Counted from the first letter of the stretch, positions 10,697 through 21,920 are shown. The stretch: 64,000 bases of DNA from Isoetes taiwanensis (GCA_021234155.1 JAJEKV010000146.1:64001-128000); one strand, 5' to 3'. A program made the numbers and translations. The notes: generated by a model not told the origin, from the letters alone.

Positions 10697-11287
10697 ATGA
10701 TTGGACCCAGTCCTCCTTGGGCTACTCCAGAAGGCCTGCAAGCATGCCCCAAACATTCTGTGCGGCCTGGAATGGATGAGCTATTTGACCATTTCTTGGA
10801 GTGGAGGTTGCGTCACAGTCCCACCAAGGAGCTTACAATGGAGTTGATCAACTTCATTCTGGAGCGATTTGATTGTGGTCATGAGCCACTGATGGAAATT
10901 AATCCATCTGAATGTTATAGGAGACTTGCAATGAGGGGAATGCTTGAACCCCCTCCTTTTCTGGACGAGATGCTACAGCAATTGAGGCCTTCGTGTTGGA
11001 TATTTAGCACACTCTCTGGATGCATACATATCAGAGTTCATTCATGAAATTTCTAAGGGACAAATGTATGGCCTTATTAGGGTGTACTACAACGAGTACA
11101 ACGGTTTTGTGGAGTTGGGTCCGCTCTTCTTCCGTGAGTATCATCCTATGGAATTACTTTTTCTAATGACTAGGTACCCCATATGGTGGGAAGAATCAGG
11201 CTGGGATATGCGTGAGCTCTTGACTCCTAACCCAGATGCGTGGGTTGGACCTCGCAGGCGAAGGGAAAGGGGAAGGGGAAGGGGTTA
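10697..11287 (+). pseudogene. Hypothetical protein, one frame break
   Basis: I do not recognise this protein. It starts MIGPSPPWATPEGLQACP and continues with a helical, acidic block (MDELFDHFLEWRLRHSPTKE ... ERFDCGHEPLMEINPSECYR). Near 11000 the frame shifts and resumes as AYISEFIHEISKGQMYGLIR ... FREYHPMELLFLMTRYPIWW. It ends in a basic RRRRERGRGRG tail encoded by a GGGAAGG repeat. The shift could be an indel or an unseen short intron. Proline placement and balanced composition favour a once-real gene. Confidence 0.4.
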
Positions 11288-11417
11288 GGAACCTGGGGGA
11301 AGGTTACTAGGGACATACATAGTTCATACTTCGGTCTCTATTGTGTTTGGAAGATGGTATATGATACCGTGTTATTATGTTCTCTAAATATTCATGTATG
11401 TATGATACACTGCAATG

Positions 11418-11560
11418 CGACGTGTATACAACCCCCAAGATAAGGTCTATGATGTGGTAATCGTGACACGTGTATACAACCCCCAAGATAAGGTCTATGA
11501 TACTGTGGTACCGCATTAACGTGTATACAACCCCTGCATAAGGTCTATACAACCCCCATA
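11418..11560. repeat. CGTGTATACAACCCC tandem repeat
   Basis: Three to four irregular copies of GTGTATACAACCCCCAAGATAAGGTCTATGA lie head to tail at about 11420, 11468 and 11519, with a partial copy near 11548. Unit length varies from about 31 to 50 bases because of short unique inserts. Confidence 0.75.
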
Positions 11561-11827
11561 ATAAAAAAATTCCAGTTTACTAAAACTTTTCCCATTATAA
11601 TGAAATTGTGCTTCATAGATCTTTTTTATTTTTCTTGTGATAGATTTCTCATATTATGATTTACAAGATGGAAGAATTAGAATTCCAAAGAAAAATCACA
11701 TTTGCAAAATAATGTGAGAAATGTTGAAGACTTTGAGAATAAACCTGATCCCTTTGCATTTGGCTCCACATTATGCCTGGTAATAGAAGCTTTCTATATT
11801 TTTCACAAATTTTTCCTGTATTACACT
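11561..11827. other. Unique AT-rich sequence
   Basis: No gene was seen. The phrase ATAATGAAATTGTGCTTCAT (11597-11616) has a near copy at about 23873 (ATGAAATTGTGCTTTATGG), so both flanks may include a small dispersed repeat. Confidence 0.3.
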
Positions 11828-11980
11828 AATGGCATCAATTCGAGCCCTTGGATCGTTATTCTGGGACGGGATGAGCAGCTAATGTGCTCAGTCATTCTTG
11901 TCGGCGTCTTCTCACAATAGCATCTCTTTCCTTGTCCATTGCTTCCTCACTCATCATCTTGCTCCTCTTCATCTTCTGTC
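11828..11980 (+). repeat. Split direct repeat B1 of element 2
   Basis: The sequence from AATGGCATCAATTCGAGCCC through TTCTGGGACGGGATGAGCAGC to the TCTTCTCACAATAGCATCTC region is repeated at 17414-17550 with small changes. The CGAGCCCTTGGATCG core is an imperfect inverted repeat that is perfect in the sister copies, and it sits about 8 bases inside the end. Confidence 0.8.
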
Positions 11981-14900
11981 ATCTTCATCTTTACCACCAT
12001 CCTTTCCCAACTGGTTTTTACATCGCCTTTGCTGGCCTGTTCCAGATAGGATTGCTCTGCCAATTTCCACCAAATCACTCTGTGTCTTTGTTGTCCTTTT
12101 CACGTTTTTGTAACTTCCCCTTTCGATCCCTTCTTCCCTGGATTCGTGTCTCCTTGGTCCTAATTTTTCCCAAGAACTACCGATTGCCAACCTCAACCAT
12201 CAATTTTTCACAAGGGATCCAGATCTAAGCTTCATTTGTCCATTTCGATCTATTAGGTTGGATTTCGGCCAGGCTGGCTGGACCTTCGCAGGAAGGGAGT
12301 AGGGTTGGAGCTGCATGCAACATCTGCTTCATCGTTTTTCCGTCTGTTTTGGATCATCTTCTTCCTCAATTGGGCGTCTATAAGGTATAGCTTATTGAGG
12401 TATGGCTTTTGCACAAATTATAATGCATGCAAACCGTCCTATCACTTATGGAGTATGGCTTTCCTTGAATTTTGATGCACGCAAAAAGCTTTTAGAGATG
12501 GATTTCTAACAAAATAGTGATTGTTTTTAGGAGCTTTACAAGATTTGGATTTGCTACAAGGCCGGGTTTGTCAATTCTTTCTGAACACTGTTTTCGTATA
12601 ATTTGAGTTGCAATTTTTGTTAACAGAGAATCTATATTCTCTACAAGAGGATGGAATTACACCGGCGAAGATATCATGAATTCTTGGATGATTTGCATGC
12701 GATCTACCACAAGCTGAGATGGGATCTGGAAATTGAGCTGTCTATACAATTCGAGCTATCTGCTCCCCCAAAGGCATGGTGTTCTCATGATCTCCCTTTG
12801 ATATTCGGCTCGGCCCAGACAAAAGCTTTTTCGTTTTGTCCTTCTTAAACAGCATTCTAATCTGCTTTTGCCCAGCTCAAAGCAGTATACCAACCATATA
12901 TGAATCTAGCTCTGATAACTTATCCTGTCAATTCTGGCGATAGTCCAACAACCCATGTATCTCTTGACCAAGTCCAAGTAATTTCATATATCTCCCTCTG
13001 CGACTAACAGACTTCGACTAACTTCTGTTGTATCTGTTTTGTTTCCTTTTTGTCTTTCCAACGACAGGACATTTGTTGCACCACATGCTTTTCATGCAAA
13101 GAACATGATTGGTTTCTCAGAAGCAATCTGCCTTAGGTTCAATTTGTCACAAGCAAATCAAGTTAGCAATTGGTCCTACTGGGTATGGAATTGGACGCAT
13201 CAGGAACTTGCATGGATCGTGATGGCTAGATCTGGCAGCTGGAATGAAATAGATTGAACGACATCCAATCTCTTTGTTTTATCGTTGTTGTTTCTAAGAT
13301 CTAAGGAAAGTCTGGATTCGAATTCGTAGCTTGATTTCCCATCTCGATCCTCCCTTCTGCGCTCTTTTCTAGTACCTAAATCAATTCGCCTGGCCTTCTC
13401 GATTTGCCTCAGCCCATCAGCTGCTTGCCGATTCATCTCCCATACCTCTTCACGATCGGGAGAACTGCATCAACTTGTTGGACCACAGACTGGAGAGGAT
13501 CTGCTTGTTTTATTTTCTTTGATGACACATCTCAACTAGGCTAGGTAATGCATGCCAGATATCTGCTCGACTAAGTACATGCTGCTGGTTTGTTATGTTC
13601 TGGTCGCACTGTTACACAGGCTTTTCGCACATGCAAGTTTTTTGCTCCTTCTCCACATTTTAAATCAAGTTGCAATCTTATCTATGTATTTGAGTCGAGT
13701 TGCATTGGTGCCTCATTACCTTCTAGACCAGGGTTCCAGTCATGGTGCTGTCCATTAAATTTGTTGATTGCTTTGATTTGGTAAGGCGTGGCCTTATTAC
13801 CTTATAAACAAGGGTTCAAGTCATGGTGCTTTATTGATTTAGCTTTGAATTGGTCATGTTCTATGTGCTTGCTAACTTATGTTTCTTATTTTTTAGTTGT
13901 ATAATGCCAAGCTCAAAGGTGATATATTATTTTCATGATATATTCTTTTCATTTTTGCCAGCCACATTCGATGTTCTCACTAACTATTTTCTGGTCCATT
14001 GCCATTAAAGTTTATCGTTTTCATCATGACGGTTCTGTAGTATCAGTTCGATTCAATGAGTTCCGTTGTTTTTAATCCGATTATTTATGGTCGTTCTTCT
14101 CATCAATTTTGACCATGACATCGACATCAACCTCGATTATGACCTCAATCTTCACCATGCCTCCCTACCATTGGTATTATTTTGTCTGCTTTTTTAGTCA
14201 AATTATTGTAAGTTTTTGGGGCATATCTTCCTTGCCAGATGTGGCACGTTGATCTTACTTGTTTATTTGAATTTTTTATGGTATCCTTGGGTTGCCTACT
14301 ATATGTTAGAAGTTTATTTGCATGATCGTTTGAGCATTATTGCAGTCGACTATCATTGTGCACAGTTGATACAATGTTGTTGCTAGATAAATAGCATTTG
14401 TAGTTTTGGGAATTGTGTTACATATATATGTACCTTTCCATCTTTAGAGGCCTTATGTTTCTTCTTTTCTAGTTATGTAATGAGCTCGGGAGTGATATAT
14501 TAATTTTCTTTTGGTCAGCATTGCTCCATGTTCCTGCTACCTATTTCTTTGTCCCACTCCTTTTTTTTTCATAGGGGTGGTGTTAGTTCGACGAATTTCA
14601 TCATTTTAATCCAGTCATTCTTCCTTGCTCTCCTTATCAATTTAGCTATGAATTTAATCTCCATCTCGACCCTACCTCAACATCAACTTCAACCTTGGCT
14701 CCAATGCCTTCCTCCCATTGTTATTTTCGATTTTTTGAGTTAAATTATTGTATTTTTTGGGCATTTTCCTCCTTGTCGTATGTGGCAAGTTGATCTTACT
14801 TTGTTTATTTGCATTTTCCGTCATCCTCGGGTGTCTACTGCACTTTTGAAGTTTATTTTCATGATTTTGTGAACTAGGCCATCACTGTAAACATATGTGA

Positions 14901-17347
14901 TACAATGTTGTTGCTGAATACATGATATTATCATTTGGGATTCATAGTGTTAGCTGGGCTTGGCTTTTATTGATTTTCTTTGCTTGCATATAGGGGCTTG
15001 CTATGGTCTGTATCAGATGATCTATATTGGCTTTTTTACAGGTTGCATTGCATGTTTCTTTACATATTTGGCTAGATATCTAGTTTGTTTCTAGACCATA
15101 TTTTTAGTATATACATATCTTGAGTTGTTAATTTTGCATCTAGACTCGAGATTGGATTTGTCTTGTGTAGGCTTAAATCTTGGGGTGCATAATCGTCATA
15201 CATAATTTGAGTTTAGGTACTTGGTTTTATCGCTATATGGAGCATACACTAGTATTTGGAGGTTGTTCACTATACTTTGTCGGTATTTTGTCGATGTTCT
15301 GAAATTGAGCTTCCCTGAAATTTGACGACGGGCTTGTGAAGTCATTTCCAACCAAACTTTTTAATCTCGTTTATAGTACTTCTTGGGGCCTTCCCACCAT
15401 TCATTACACTTCGCCGTCCATCTTTCCATTCCAACTCGAACCAAATTTGACCTTGAGCTCGAAATTCACTTCCCGCACTACTTCATGTTTTTTACCATGG
15501 CCATTCGGGCTTTACGTCCAAGATTGATCTATTTTTTATGCCATTTTTTGTGCATCATCACCAGCTGCTTCTACAATGCTAGCTTGACCTCGACCCTACC
15601 TGTTTCATTCTTCATGTTCGCTCTCCCATTAGTGTTCCAGGTAATGTATATCATAAGTTCCATTTCTAAATCTGACCCTTGGATTGCATTTGTGGCCTCA
15701 TCATCATATATCATTTTGAGTTTTTGATGGTTGGCTTTACTTGGATCTTAAGTATATTGGGTTTTTTCTGCATTATTAGAACAAAATGCATTGAGATTTT
15801 GGAAACGGGACGTTAAATTGTAGCTTTGTTCTTAATACGATCTCAACCTCGACTTCGAATCTCTCTTCTCAACTTTGACTTTGGTCCTTTGCTTGTTTTT
15901 GTGTGTATCCATCCAAACCCTTCGAGCAAAGTTCAATCCTAGTCAGTTTTGACTTCGATTCCGATACTTTGCCCCTAACCTCAACCTTGATTTCTATCTT
16001 TCGTTCACTTGCTCATTTCCTCATAAGCCTCTTAACCATTCGATTGATTTGACCTCCTTCATGAGAAGCAATACATTTGCGATGGCCAAATATGTTTTTT
16101 GGTCTCGAATTTGTCTCCAACTAACACCTCAACTCTCTCCTTTTCAGTAGCTAACTCTTTCCATGGATAGCTTTACTACTAATATATCACTTCACATAGT
16201 CCTTGTATTTTTGTTTTCATTTATCATGCCCATTACTTGTTTTGCTTTATTATTGCAGACCATATGTATGGCATAATATGTCACTTTACCTAGTCATTGT
16301 GTTTTCATTTGTCATTTTCCACGATATGGCTAACCTCCTTGCACTCCATCCCGACCTTGGCACTCTTGACCTCCATCTTCTCTTTTCCGTTGGCTTTTCA
16401 TTTTTTCCAAGCCGTCATTAATTAGCTGCATTACCGCTCGCTTCTATCCTGCTGACTTGACCCCACCTTGCCTACTCTTATTCTCCACCTTCGCTCCCCC
16501 ATTCTTGTTCATGCGCATTCTTTGCACCTTGTGCACCTCCTCGTCAGGGAATCTGATTTGCATTCAATCTCACTTTTCTTCTTGACATTCCTCTTGACTT
16601 TGCGCTCCCATGACTACCACATCTACCTCAACCTCATTCCCATTCTGGTAAGTGTTATTTATATTGGGGCATCTATTCATAGGTTTCAGTATGTTATCAA
16701 ATTGCCTTATGACATCTCATTCAAAACTACCGTTTCTCTTTTATTTAACATTTTCATATTGCTTTCCAAATGCGTTGCATCACATTTTTGTTACAAATAC
16801 GTTTTATTTGGCCAAATTTAGTTTACATTGTATGTCTTCTTGTTGTTTTTTACAGTTTTAGGCTTTAGTCGTACCTCATTATCATATATGATATCATATC
16901 CTTTATACTTGCTTTGTCTGCATACGACTCATTTGCATTTGGCACTTCATTGAGTTTCTGTGGCATAGGTTTTATATTGGATATATCCTCTTTGGTTATC
17001 ATTTTTCTGGTTATGACGTATTTGTGTTTGGCACTCCATTGCATTTTTATGACATGGGTTTTATAACAGATACATTCTCATTTTGTGTTGTCTTTTCTGG
17101 ACTCATTTTCTAGTTCTCATTTTCTCAGGAAATCCATTTCGTGCCCCTTGATAACTCATTATGCTTTTGCCCATCTTTCTAGTTTGTCGACGCTTAATTC
17201 GTTAACTTGCCAAGGCTTCTCTTTCGTCTGCACTAACTAGTTCCACGTGTTGATGTTCGTGTTCATGGCAGATGGCGATCATCGTGCTCTACCTCTCGTG
17301 ATGTGGTTCGTTACGTTGCTCGACATTTAGACATTTCCCATTGGCAG

Positions 17348-17550
17348 GGCTTGTAAATAAGGAAGTTCTTTGGTGGTCGGCCAATTTTTGTGTTCTTTGC
17401 GAGTCTCTTTCTAGAATGGCATCAATCCGAGCCCTCGGATCGTTATTCTGGGACGGGATGAGCAGCTATATATGTGCTCGTCATTCTTATGGCTAGTTAT
17501 CATCGTCTTCTCATAACAGCATCTCTTTCGTTGTCCATTGCTTCCCACCC
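17348..17550 (+). repeat. A1-B2 junction of element 2
   Basis: A1 (GGCTTGTAAATAAGGAAGTTC ... TTTTGTGTTCTTTGCGAGTC) runs directly into B2 (AATGGCATCAATCCGAGCC). The A1 end matches the element's right end at 18331-18364 (TTTTGTGTTCTTTGCGAC). B2 matches the left end. The two meet at a shared AAT triplet, as expected for a circular intermediate joined by a tyrosine recombinase. Confidence 0.8.
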
Positions 17551-17604
17551 TACCCGCTCTTAGGTATTGTTTTGGGTTAATCTATTTTTTACATGTTTCT
17601 GCTC

Positions 17605-17790
17605 AGTATTGACCACCCATTGGGTGATGCTTTTTTCCACACGATGGGTGATGCAAATTATTTTCCACCCATTGGGTAATGCTATCTATATTTTTTCCAC
17701 CCATTGGGTGATGCTAGATGATTTTCACCCGTTGGTGATGCTATTTTTTTATTTTCCACCTCTCGGTGATGTTATCTTTATGTTTGTTTA
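17605..17790 (+). repeat. CCACCCATTGGGTGATGC mini-array
   Basis: There are six to seven copies of a 20-35 bp unit, each with the self-complementary core CACCcattGGGTG followed by ATGCTAT and a variable T-rich spacer. It lies between B2 and the conserved hairpin. The coding sister element has a different self-complementary array (CACCTTGAGGGTGATGC) at the same place. Confidence 0.85.
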
Positions 17791-18010
17791 CGGTTCGTAA
17801 TGTCTAATGAGTGTTTCTTGCTTTCTAGGGGCTATTTTCTCAGGGGGTGCTCGCCTGCCATGGTTGTGCCTATTTTCCTAATGTTTAGCGGGTACTTTCT
17901 AGGCATTTCTCCTTTTTTTTCAGGTTTCAGACATTCCACGGCGTTGATACGCGTTTTGGCTAGCTTTACCAATTTCCTATCTTGCTCTTCAGGGCATCCT
18001 CGAGGCCGTT

Positions 18011-18087
18011 GGCGACCATTTCTCATTAGGGTTTTCCTTGAAAACTCAAAAGGGCGGGTTTTTTTATCCCGATGAGAAGTTACCGCC
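18011..18087 (+). other. Conserved hairpin of element 2
   Basis: Arms GGCGACCATTTCTCAT and ATGAGAAGTTACCGCC fold around an inner GGGTTTTCCTTGAAAAC ... GGGCGGGTTTTTTTATCCC loop region. The same inner sequence with different outer arms occurs in elements 1 and 3, always upstream of A2. Confidence 0.7.
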
Positions 18088-18203
18088 ATTATTCTCTCTC
18101 TGCCTTTGCATATTTCCTTATTTCATTTATGGGATAGCTAGACATTGTTCCTATGGTCAGGTCCCCATTCAGATTTTCCCACACATTATATACTGCTGCT
18201 GTG

Positions 18204-18219
18204 ATGAATGACAAGCCTA
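18204..18219 (+). repeat. Left target-site duplication of the U6 copy
   Basis: ATGAATGACAAGCCTA is repeated exactly at 18305-18320. The unbroken form of this site is seen in the sister element (reverse complement at about 40146-40161), so the empty site is known from within the window. Confidence 0.9.
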
Positions 18220-18307
18220 GTCCTTCGGGACATCCGATAAAATTGGAACGATACAGAGAGATTAGCATGGCCCCTGCGCAAAGATGACACGCATAAATTG
18301 AGAAATG
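18220..18307 (+). pseudogene. U6: U6 snRNA retropseudogene, 3'-truncated, tailless
   Basis: The sequence begins GTCCTTCGGGACATCCGATA, runs through AATTGGAACGATACAGAG and GATTAGCATGGCCCCTGCGC, and stops at GAGAAATG. That is the first ~85 bases of plant U6 snRNA, the catalytic RNA of the spliceosome. Single-base losses in the 5' stem loop and in the ACAGAGA region, plus substitutions (AAAGATG, ATAAATTGAG), mark it as a pseudogene. It lacks the 3' oligo-U, the poly(A) and any U6 promoter (USE/TATA) at the proper place. Perfect 16-bp duplications of the surrounding element (18204-18219 and 18305-18320) flank it, so it arrived by LINE-type retroposition. Confidence 0.93.
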
Positions 18308-18320
18308 AATGACAAGCCTA
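18305..18320 (+). repeat. Right target-site duplication of the U6 copy
   Basis: Identical to 18204-18219. Its first three bases overlap the last bases of the U6-derived sequence, so the exact 3' end of the copied RNA is ambiguous by about three bases. Confidence 0.9.
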
Positions 18321-18364
18321 TCTATCGGCCGGTTTTGTGTTCTTTGCGACTCCCTTCCCAGAAT

Positions 18365-18917
18365 GGAGGGCAACATATTGTATGTAGACAAATTATTTAT
18401 CTTGGAGCTATAATAGAATTTCCAAAAAAGTGTACGAATGAACACATTTGGGTTCATCAAGGGACAACTCTAGTGTTAAGATGGATGGAGATATTAAAGC
18501 TACGAGTAAGGTACCTATAAGCTGTCTTAGCCCGCAATAATACCGTTTAAGTGCCATTGAACATCTTGTTTATGCCACATGTCTTTCATTACAGTATCTT
18601 TGATAGCTTGATAGAGCAAGGCATGATCGCCACCTAGGTCCCTGAGGACAGAGTTATGGAACTTAATAAACCCTTGTTCATTAAAAAGATGGTGAATATG
18701 AGTATACCCAAATCCATCCATTTTCTTCTCTAGACGGGGAAGTGGACAGCAAGACACACGTCAAGATTATTGAGAATCGGGGATGAATTCCAAAAAATTG
18801 TCTGATCCTAAGATAATCCTTCCTTTCAAGAATACATATTACAGACCTCCTTCCAAGCCCTGATCCATTTCTTGATGATTCCTAGAATATTGTTAGGAAC
18901 TGGACTCAAAACAAAAA
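18365..18917. other. Unrecognised spacer with one minus-strand ORF
   Basis: The only candidate is a minus-strand ORF at 18757-18527 whose second half (DHALLYQAIKDTVMKDMWHK) looks protein-like, but I cannot place it. Function unknown. It may be a fragment of a retroelement or of a host exon. Confidence 0.25.
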
Positions 18918-19110
18918 TGGCGCAATTTAGTACAAAAGATAGAATTTTGGTCTAAATTTGGAGCTAAATGGCGCCATGGCGCCATTTAGCTCCAAATTTA
19001 GACCATTTCAACCTGCACCATTTTCAACCGAATGGCGCTATGGCGCCATTTAGACCAATACACCATTTTAAGGGTATTTGGAATAGAATGGCGCCCTGGC
19101 GCCATTTGAC
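18918..19110. repeat. Dispersed ATGGCGCCATGGCGCCAT palindromes, upstream cluster
   Basis: Besides the 56-bp palindrome, related copies lie at about 18918 (AATGGCGCAATT), 19033 (AATGGCGCTATGGCGCCATT) and 19087 (AATGGCGCCCTGGCGCCATT). They have the same core but different flanks, so they are dispersed and not a simple tandem array. Confidence 0.85.
18949..19004. repeat. 56-bp perfect palindrome
   Basis: From GGTCTAAATTTGGAGC through the centre GGCGCCATGGCGCC to GCTCCAAATTTAGACC, every base pairs with its mirror position, with no spacer (28 bp per arm). The centre is the motif repeated across the next 4.8 kb. Confidence 0.95.
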
Positions 19111-19439
19111 CCAAGTGGGTGCCATGAGGCGATTTAGCTTAGCTCCATCACAAAATCTACACGAGGTGCCTCTGTTATGCATTCTTGCTCCCATTATCAA
19201 TAAGAGCAGGCATGCATAACATGGGCACCCCATGCCAACTTTGCAAGTGAAATCAAGGTTCTGTGTCCTAGCAGTATGAAATTCAGCATTTGAACACGCT
19301 ATACACCTACCAAAACATAATTCCTACAGAAATTGTGGACTTACTTGATATTAGATAGATCCATGGTGGTATGTACTCGAGCAGTAGATGGAACAGGAAA
19401 AAGAAGCTAATCCCAGCAGATGAATTTGCAGAGAACTGA

Positions 19440-20230
19440 GCGCCAGGAAGAAAGCGCCAAGAATCACCTGGGATTTCTGTGAGCGCCAAGAAGGAAGCGC
19501 CGACAAAGATTTTATGCGCTCGCAAAGTTTCGCTAAGAAGCGCCTTTATGCAAGCGGCAAATAAACGAAAGCAGCGGATTCGAAAGCGCTGAACTGCGGT
19601 AATCTAAAACGTCTGCGTCGTGGCATGGTCGCCTTAAGAGGGAGAACGGCGACAAAGAGGGAGCTTTAAATGCAAAGTACAATTTTAAAAGCGGACCATT
19701 CAAATTTGGCCAAGTGGCAGCCAAATTTCACGGGCGGGAATTTTAAATTTTTTAGTGGCAAATTTTCAAATTACGGGCGGGTTTTTTGAATTTTATGTTC
19801 AAATTTGGGCGGCCGGGCGGTAGGGCGGGAAATATTCGAATTTCAAAATTCAAATTTGGGCGGGCATGGGCGCCTGGACTGCCACGGGCATGGGCGCCTG
19901 GACCGCCCGCGCGCATTGGGCATGGGCGGGCGGGCGGGCATGGGCCAGATGCCCACGACCCACGGGCCTGGTTGGCGCGTGGTGCAGCCAGAGCGGCCCC
20001 GGCCAAAGTTAGTTATGCCCCATTGTTTTTCCGGAGGACCTCATTTGTGCTTCCGGTTTACGATTCCAGCTCTCAGCGCCTCGACCTTAGCCGCCCGGCG
20101 CCCAAAGCGCCTCTCACCGGCGCCTAAGCGTCCAGGCGCCCTCAGCGACCTTCTTCGGCCTCTAGTTTGGTCTTTTAAAGCGCCATTTCCCCCCGGTTAA
20201 TTAAGCCTCCGCCATCAAGCTACACACCAA
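19440..20230 (+). other. GC-rich region upstream of copy B
   Basis: GCGCCAAGAA-type words recur at 19440-19560, TTT..GGCGGG-type words at 19725-19860 and GGGCATGGGCG words at 19860-19945. The tract is GC-rich within an AT-rich neighbourhood and ends just before the proposed first exon of copy B, so it may hold its promoter and 5' UTR. ORFs across it are Gly/Ala/Pro-rich artefacts. GCGCC words are shared with the palindromes nearby. Confidence 0.4.
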
Positions 20231-20324
20231 TTTCCGGGCCAAATTCAAGGCGCTCGAAATGGAATTCGACAATTCTGGAGCTCCTCAAAATGTGGAGACA
20301 ACGGCTAGCGCACCGCAAGGCACA

Positions 20325-21001
20325 GGTATGTCATCTACTTGTAGTGCTTCCTTTCGCCGAAATGGCGCCGCCACGCCATTTAGAATCTTGTAGCTGAATT
20401 TAGGGTCCTGTAGTTGACAAATGGCGCCATGGCGCCATTTGCTGTCCATTAGCTCACATTAGGGGCTTGTTGTTGGCAAATGGCGCCATGGCGCCATTTG
20501 CTATCCATTAGCTCACTTTAGGGGCTTGTTGTTGGCAAATGGCGCCACGGCGCCATTTGCTATCCATTAGCTCACATTAAGGGCTTGTTGTTGGCAAATG
20601 GCGCCATCGCGCCATTTGATGTCCATTAGCTCACATTAGGGGCTTGTTTTTGGCAAATGGCGCCATCGCGCCATTTGATATCCATTAGCTCACATTAGGG
20701 GCTTCTTGTTGGCAAATGGCGCCATGGCTGTCCATTAGCTCACATTAGGGCCATTTTGTTGGCAAATGGTGCCATCGCGCCATTTGATGTCCATTAGCTT
20801 ATATTAGGGTCCTGTAGTTGACAAATGGCGCCATGGTGCCATTTGACTATTAGCTTACATTAGGGGCTTGTTGTTTAGGTGCTTATGCACTGAACTTAGA
20901 TGCAAATGGCGCCATGTCGCCATTTGCTTAGTCGTCTGGTCTGTCTACTTGTTTCAGTCAGAGTTATTGATGCATCTGTTACTGATGCCTCTTTGTTGCA
21001 G
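20325..21001 (+). other. Putative intron of copy B
   Basis: It begins GTATGTCATC and ends CTTTGTTGCAG. Almost its whole length is the palindrome-bearing minisatellite. Both boundaries fit plant splice consensus, with a T-rich run before the acceptor. Expression data would be needed to prove splicing. Confidence 0.45.
20356..20930. repeat. ~59-bp minisatellite, each unit with a GGCGCCATGGCGCC palindrome
   Basis: About ten units, such as TTAGGGGCTTGTTGTTGGCA plus AATGGCGCCATGGCGCCATT plus TGCTATCCATTAGCTCACA. Changes in one arm of the palindrome are mostly single (ATGGCG, ACGGCG, ATCGCG, ATGGTG). The unit near 20713 has lost half of its palindrome. Spacing is about 57-60 bases in the array and larger at its right end (20823, 20905). 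Confidence 0.92.
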
Positions 21002-21539
21002 CTATTTTACGTCCAGAAACACAATTTCAATCCGACTGCACTATCATGCCGATGTGATAGGAACCGGTGCATGGAAATAATGCGGGTGAGCCCCCCTCCA
21101 CCGCTGTGCTCGAAAAGGAGACTGCAGAAGAGAGCTCTGCCTGCTGATAAAGGAGACGGCCACAGAATCAGCCGGGATTTACCAGCCGGGTATCTTGGTT
21201 AACATGAAGCTGGCTAGCAAGAGCGGTCGCGAAGATTGGATCCGGGTGGTCTGTGAAGACACTATGCAGCAGAGAATAATAGTCTACTATGTGGACTGGA
21301 AGTTTTATGATCCCACAATAATGTCTGCTAGTATCGCAAATGTAGCCGGTTCGGGAGAAAGCAAGGTCAAGGCCGCCATCATACAACAAATGACTTTAAA
21401 GAAGCCGACATCAAAGGTCCACAAGAAATCTTGAGGGGTTTTATGATTCTTCGCAATCGTTTGAACGAGTCGAAAAACTCGGTTTGATTCGTTGTCAAGG
21501 CATTAGCCCAGCAGAAACTACCCGCCATTGTGGACACGG

Positions 21540-21920
21540 CCCGCTAAAAACAAAGAAGGTGAAGAAGACAAGACAAATCGAGGGTACCGCAACCTGCAGC
21601 CCAAAAAGACTCCTCATCCAAGCATCGATGTTGTCCAGGAAACTGAGCAAGGAAAGGCGGCGGACAAGGGGAAAGCCAAGAGAAAGGATCACGAAGATCC
21701 TGATAAGGAAAAGAAGGAAAGGAAACAAAGGAAGGAAAAGAAAGAGAAGGAAAAGAAAGAAAAGGAAAAGAAAAGAAAGACAAGGAAAAGAAAGAAAAGG
21801 GAAGGGACGGGAAAGGGCAGAAGAAAGGAAAGGCGGGACAGGAAAAGGACGGAGAGGAAAGGGAACCAGAGAAATGGAAGGGAAAAAGAAGAAGAAGCAC
21901 AGGCTAGAGACCTCTGAAAA
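21540..21920 (+). other. Purine-rich Lys/Arg/Glu-coding tract
   Basis: A long run of AAGGAAAAGAAAGAAAAG-type sequence has all three plus frames coding charged, basic peptides. The tract sits in the linker between the two blocks that copy B shares with copy A, where copy A has a Lys/Ser/Pro-rich linker. It is probably a disordered linker expanded by slippage. The antisense Phe/Ser/Leu-rich ORFs are artefacts. Confidence 0.6.

Larger units (their letters stand above)
11828..18364 (+). mobile_element. DIRS/PAT-like element 2, large non-coding copy
   Basis: The ends show the split-direct-repeat layout of PAT/Kangaroo-type DIRS retroelements. B1 (11828 on) recurs as B2 at 17414. A1 (17348-17416), immediately before B2, recurs as A2 (18313-18364) at the right end. 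B1 and B2 share AATGGCATCAATyCGAGCC and the following ~60 bases with few changes. The 5.4 kb between B1 and A1 is T-rich on this strand and has no reverse transcriptase, RNase H or recombinase signature, so it would need enzymes in trans. Its right end has the same arrangement as the coding element at 40103-46694: mini-array, hairpin, then A2. Confidence 0.75.

Noticed and set aside
19786-20200. Gly/Ala/Pro-rich plus-strand ORFs of 113 and 131 codons
   Set aside because: They read through GC-rich tandem words in two frames at once with no domain signature. More likely promoter/5' UTR sequence.
20356-20930. CRISPR-like array of regular repeats
   Set aside because: The spacers are themselves repeated, the context is a plant intron, and there are no cas genes. 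It is a minisatellite.
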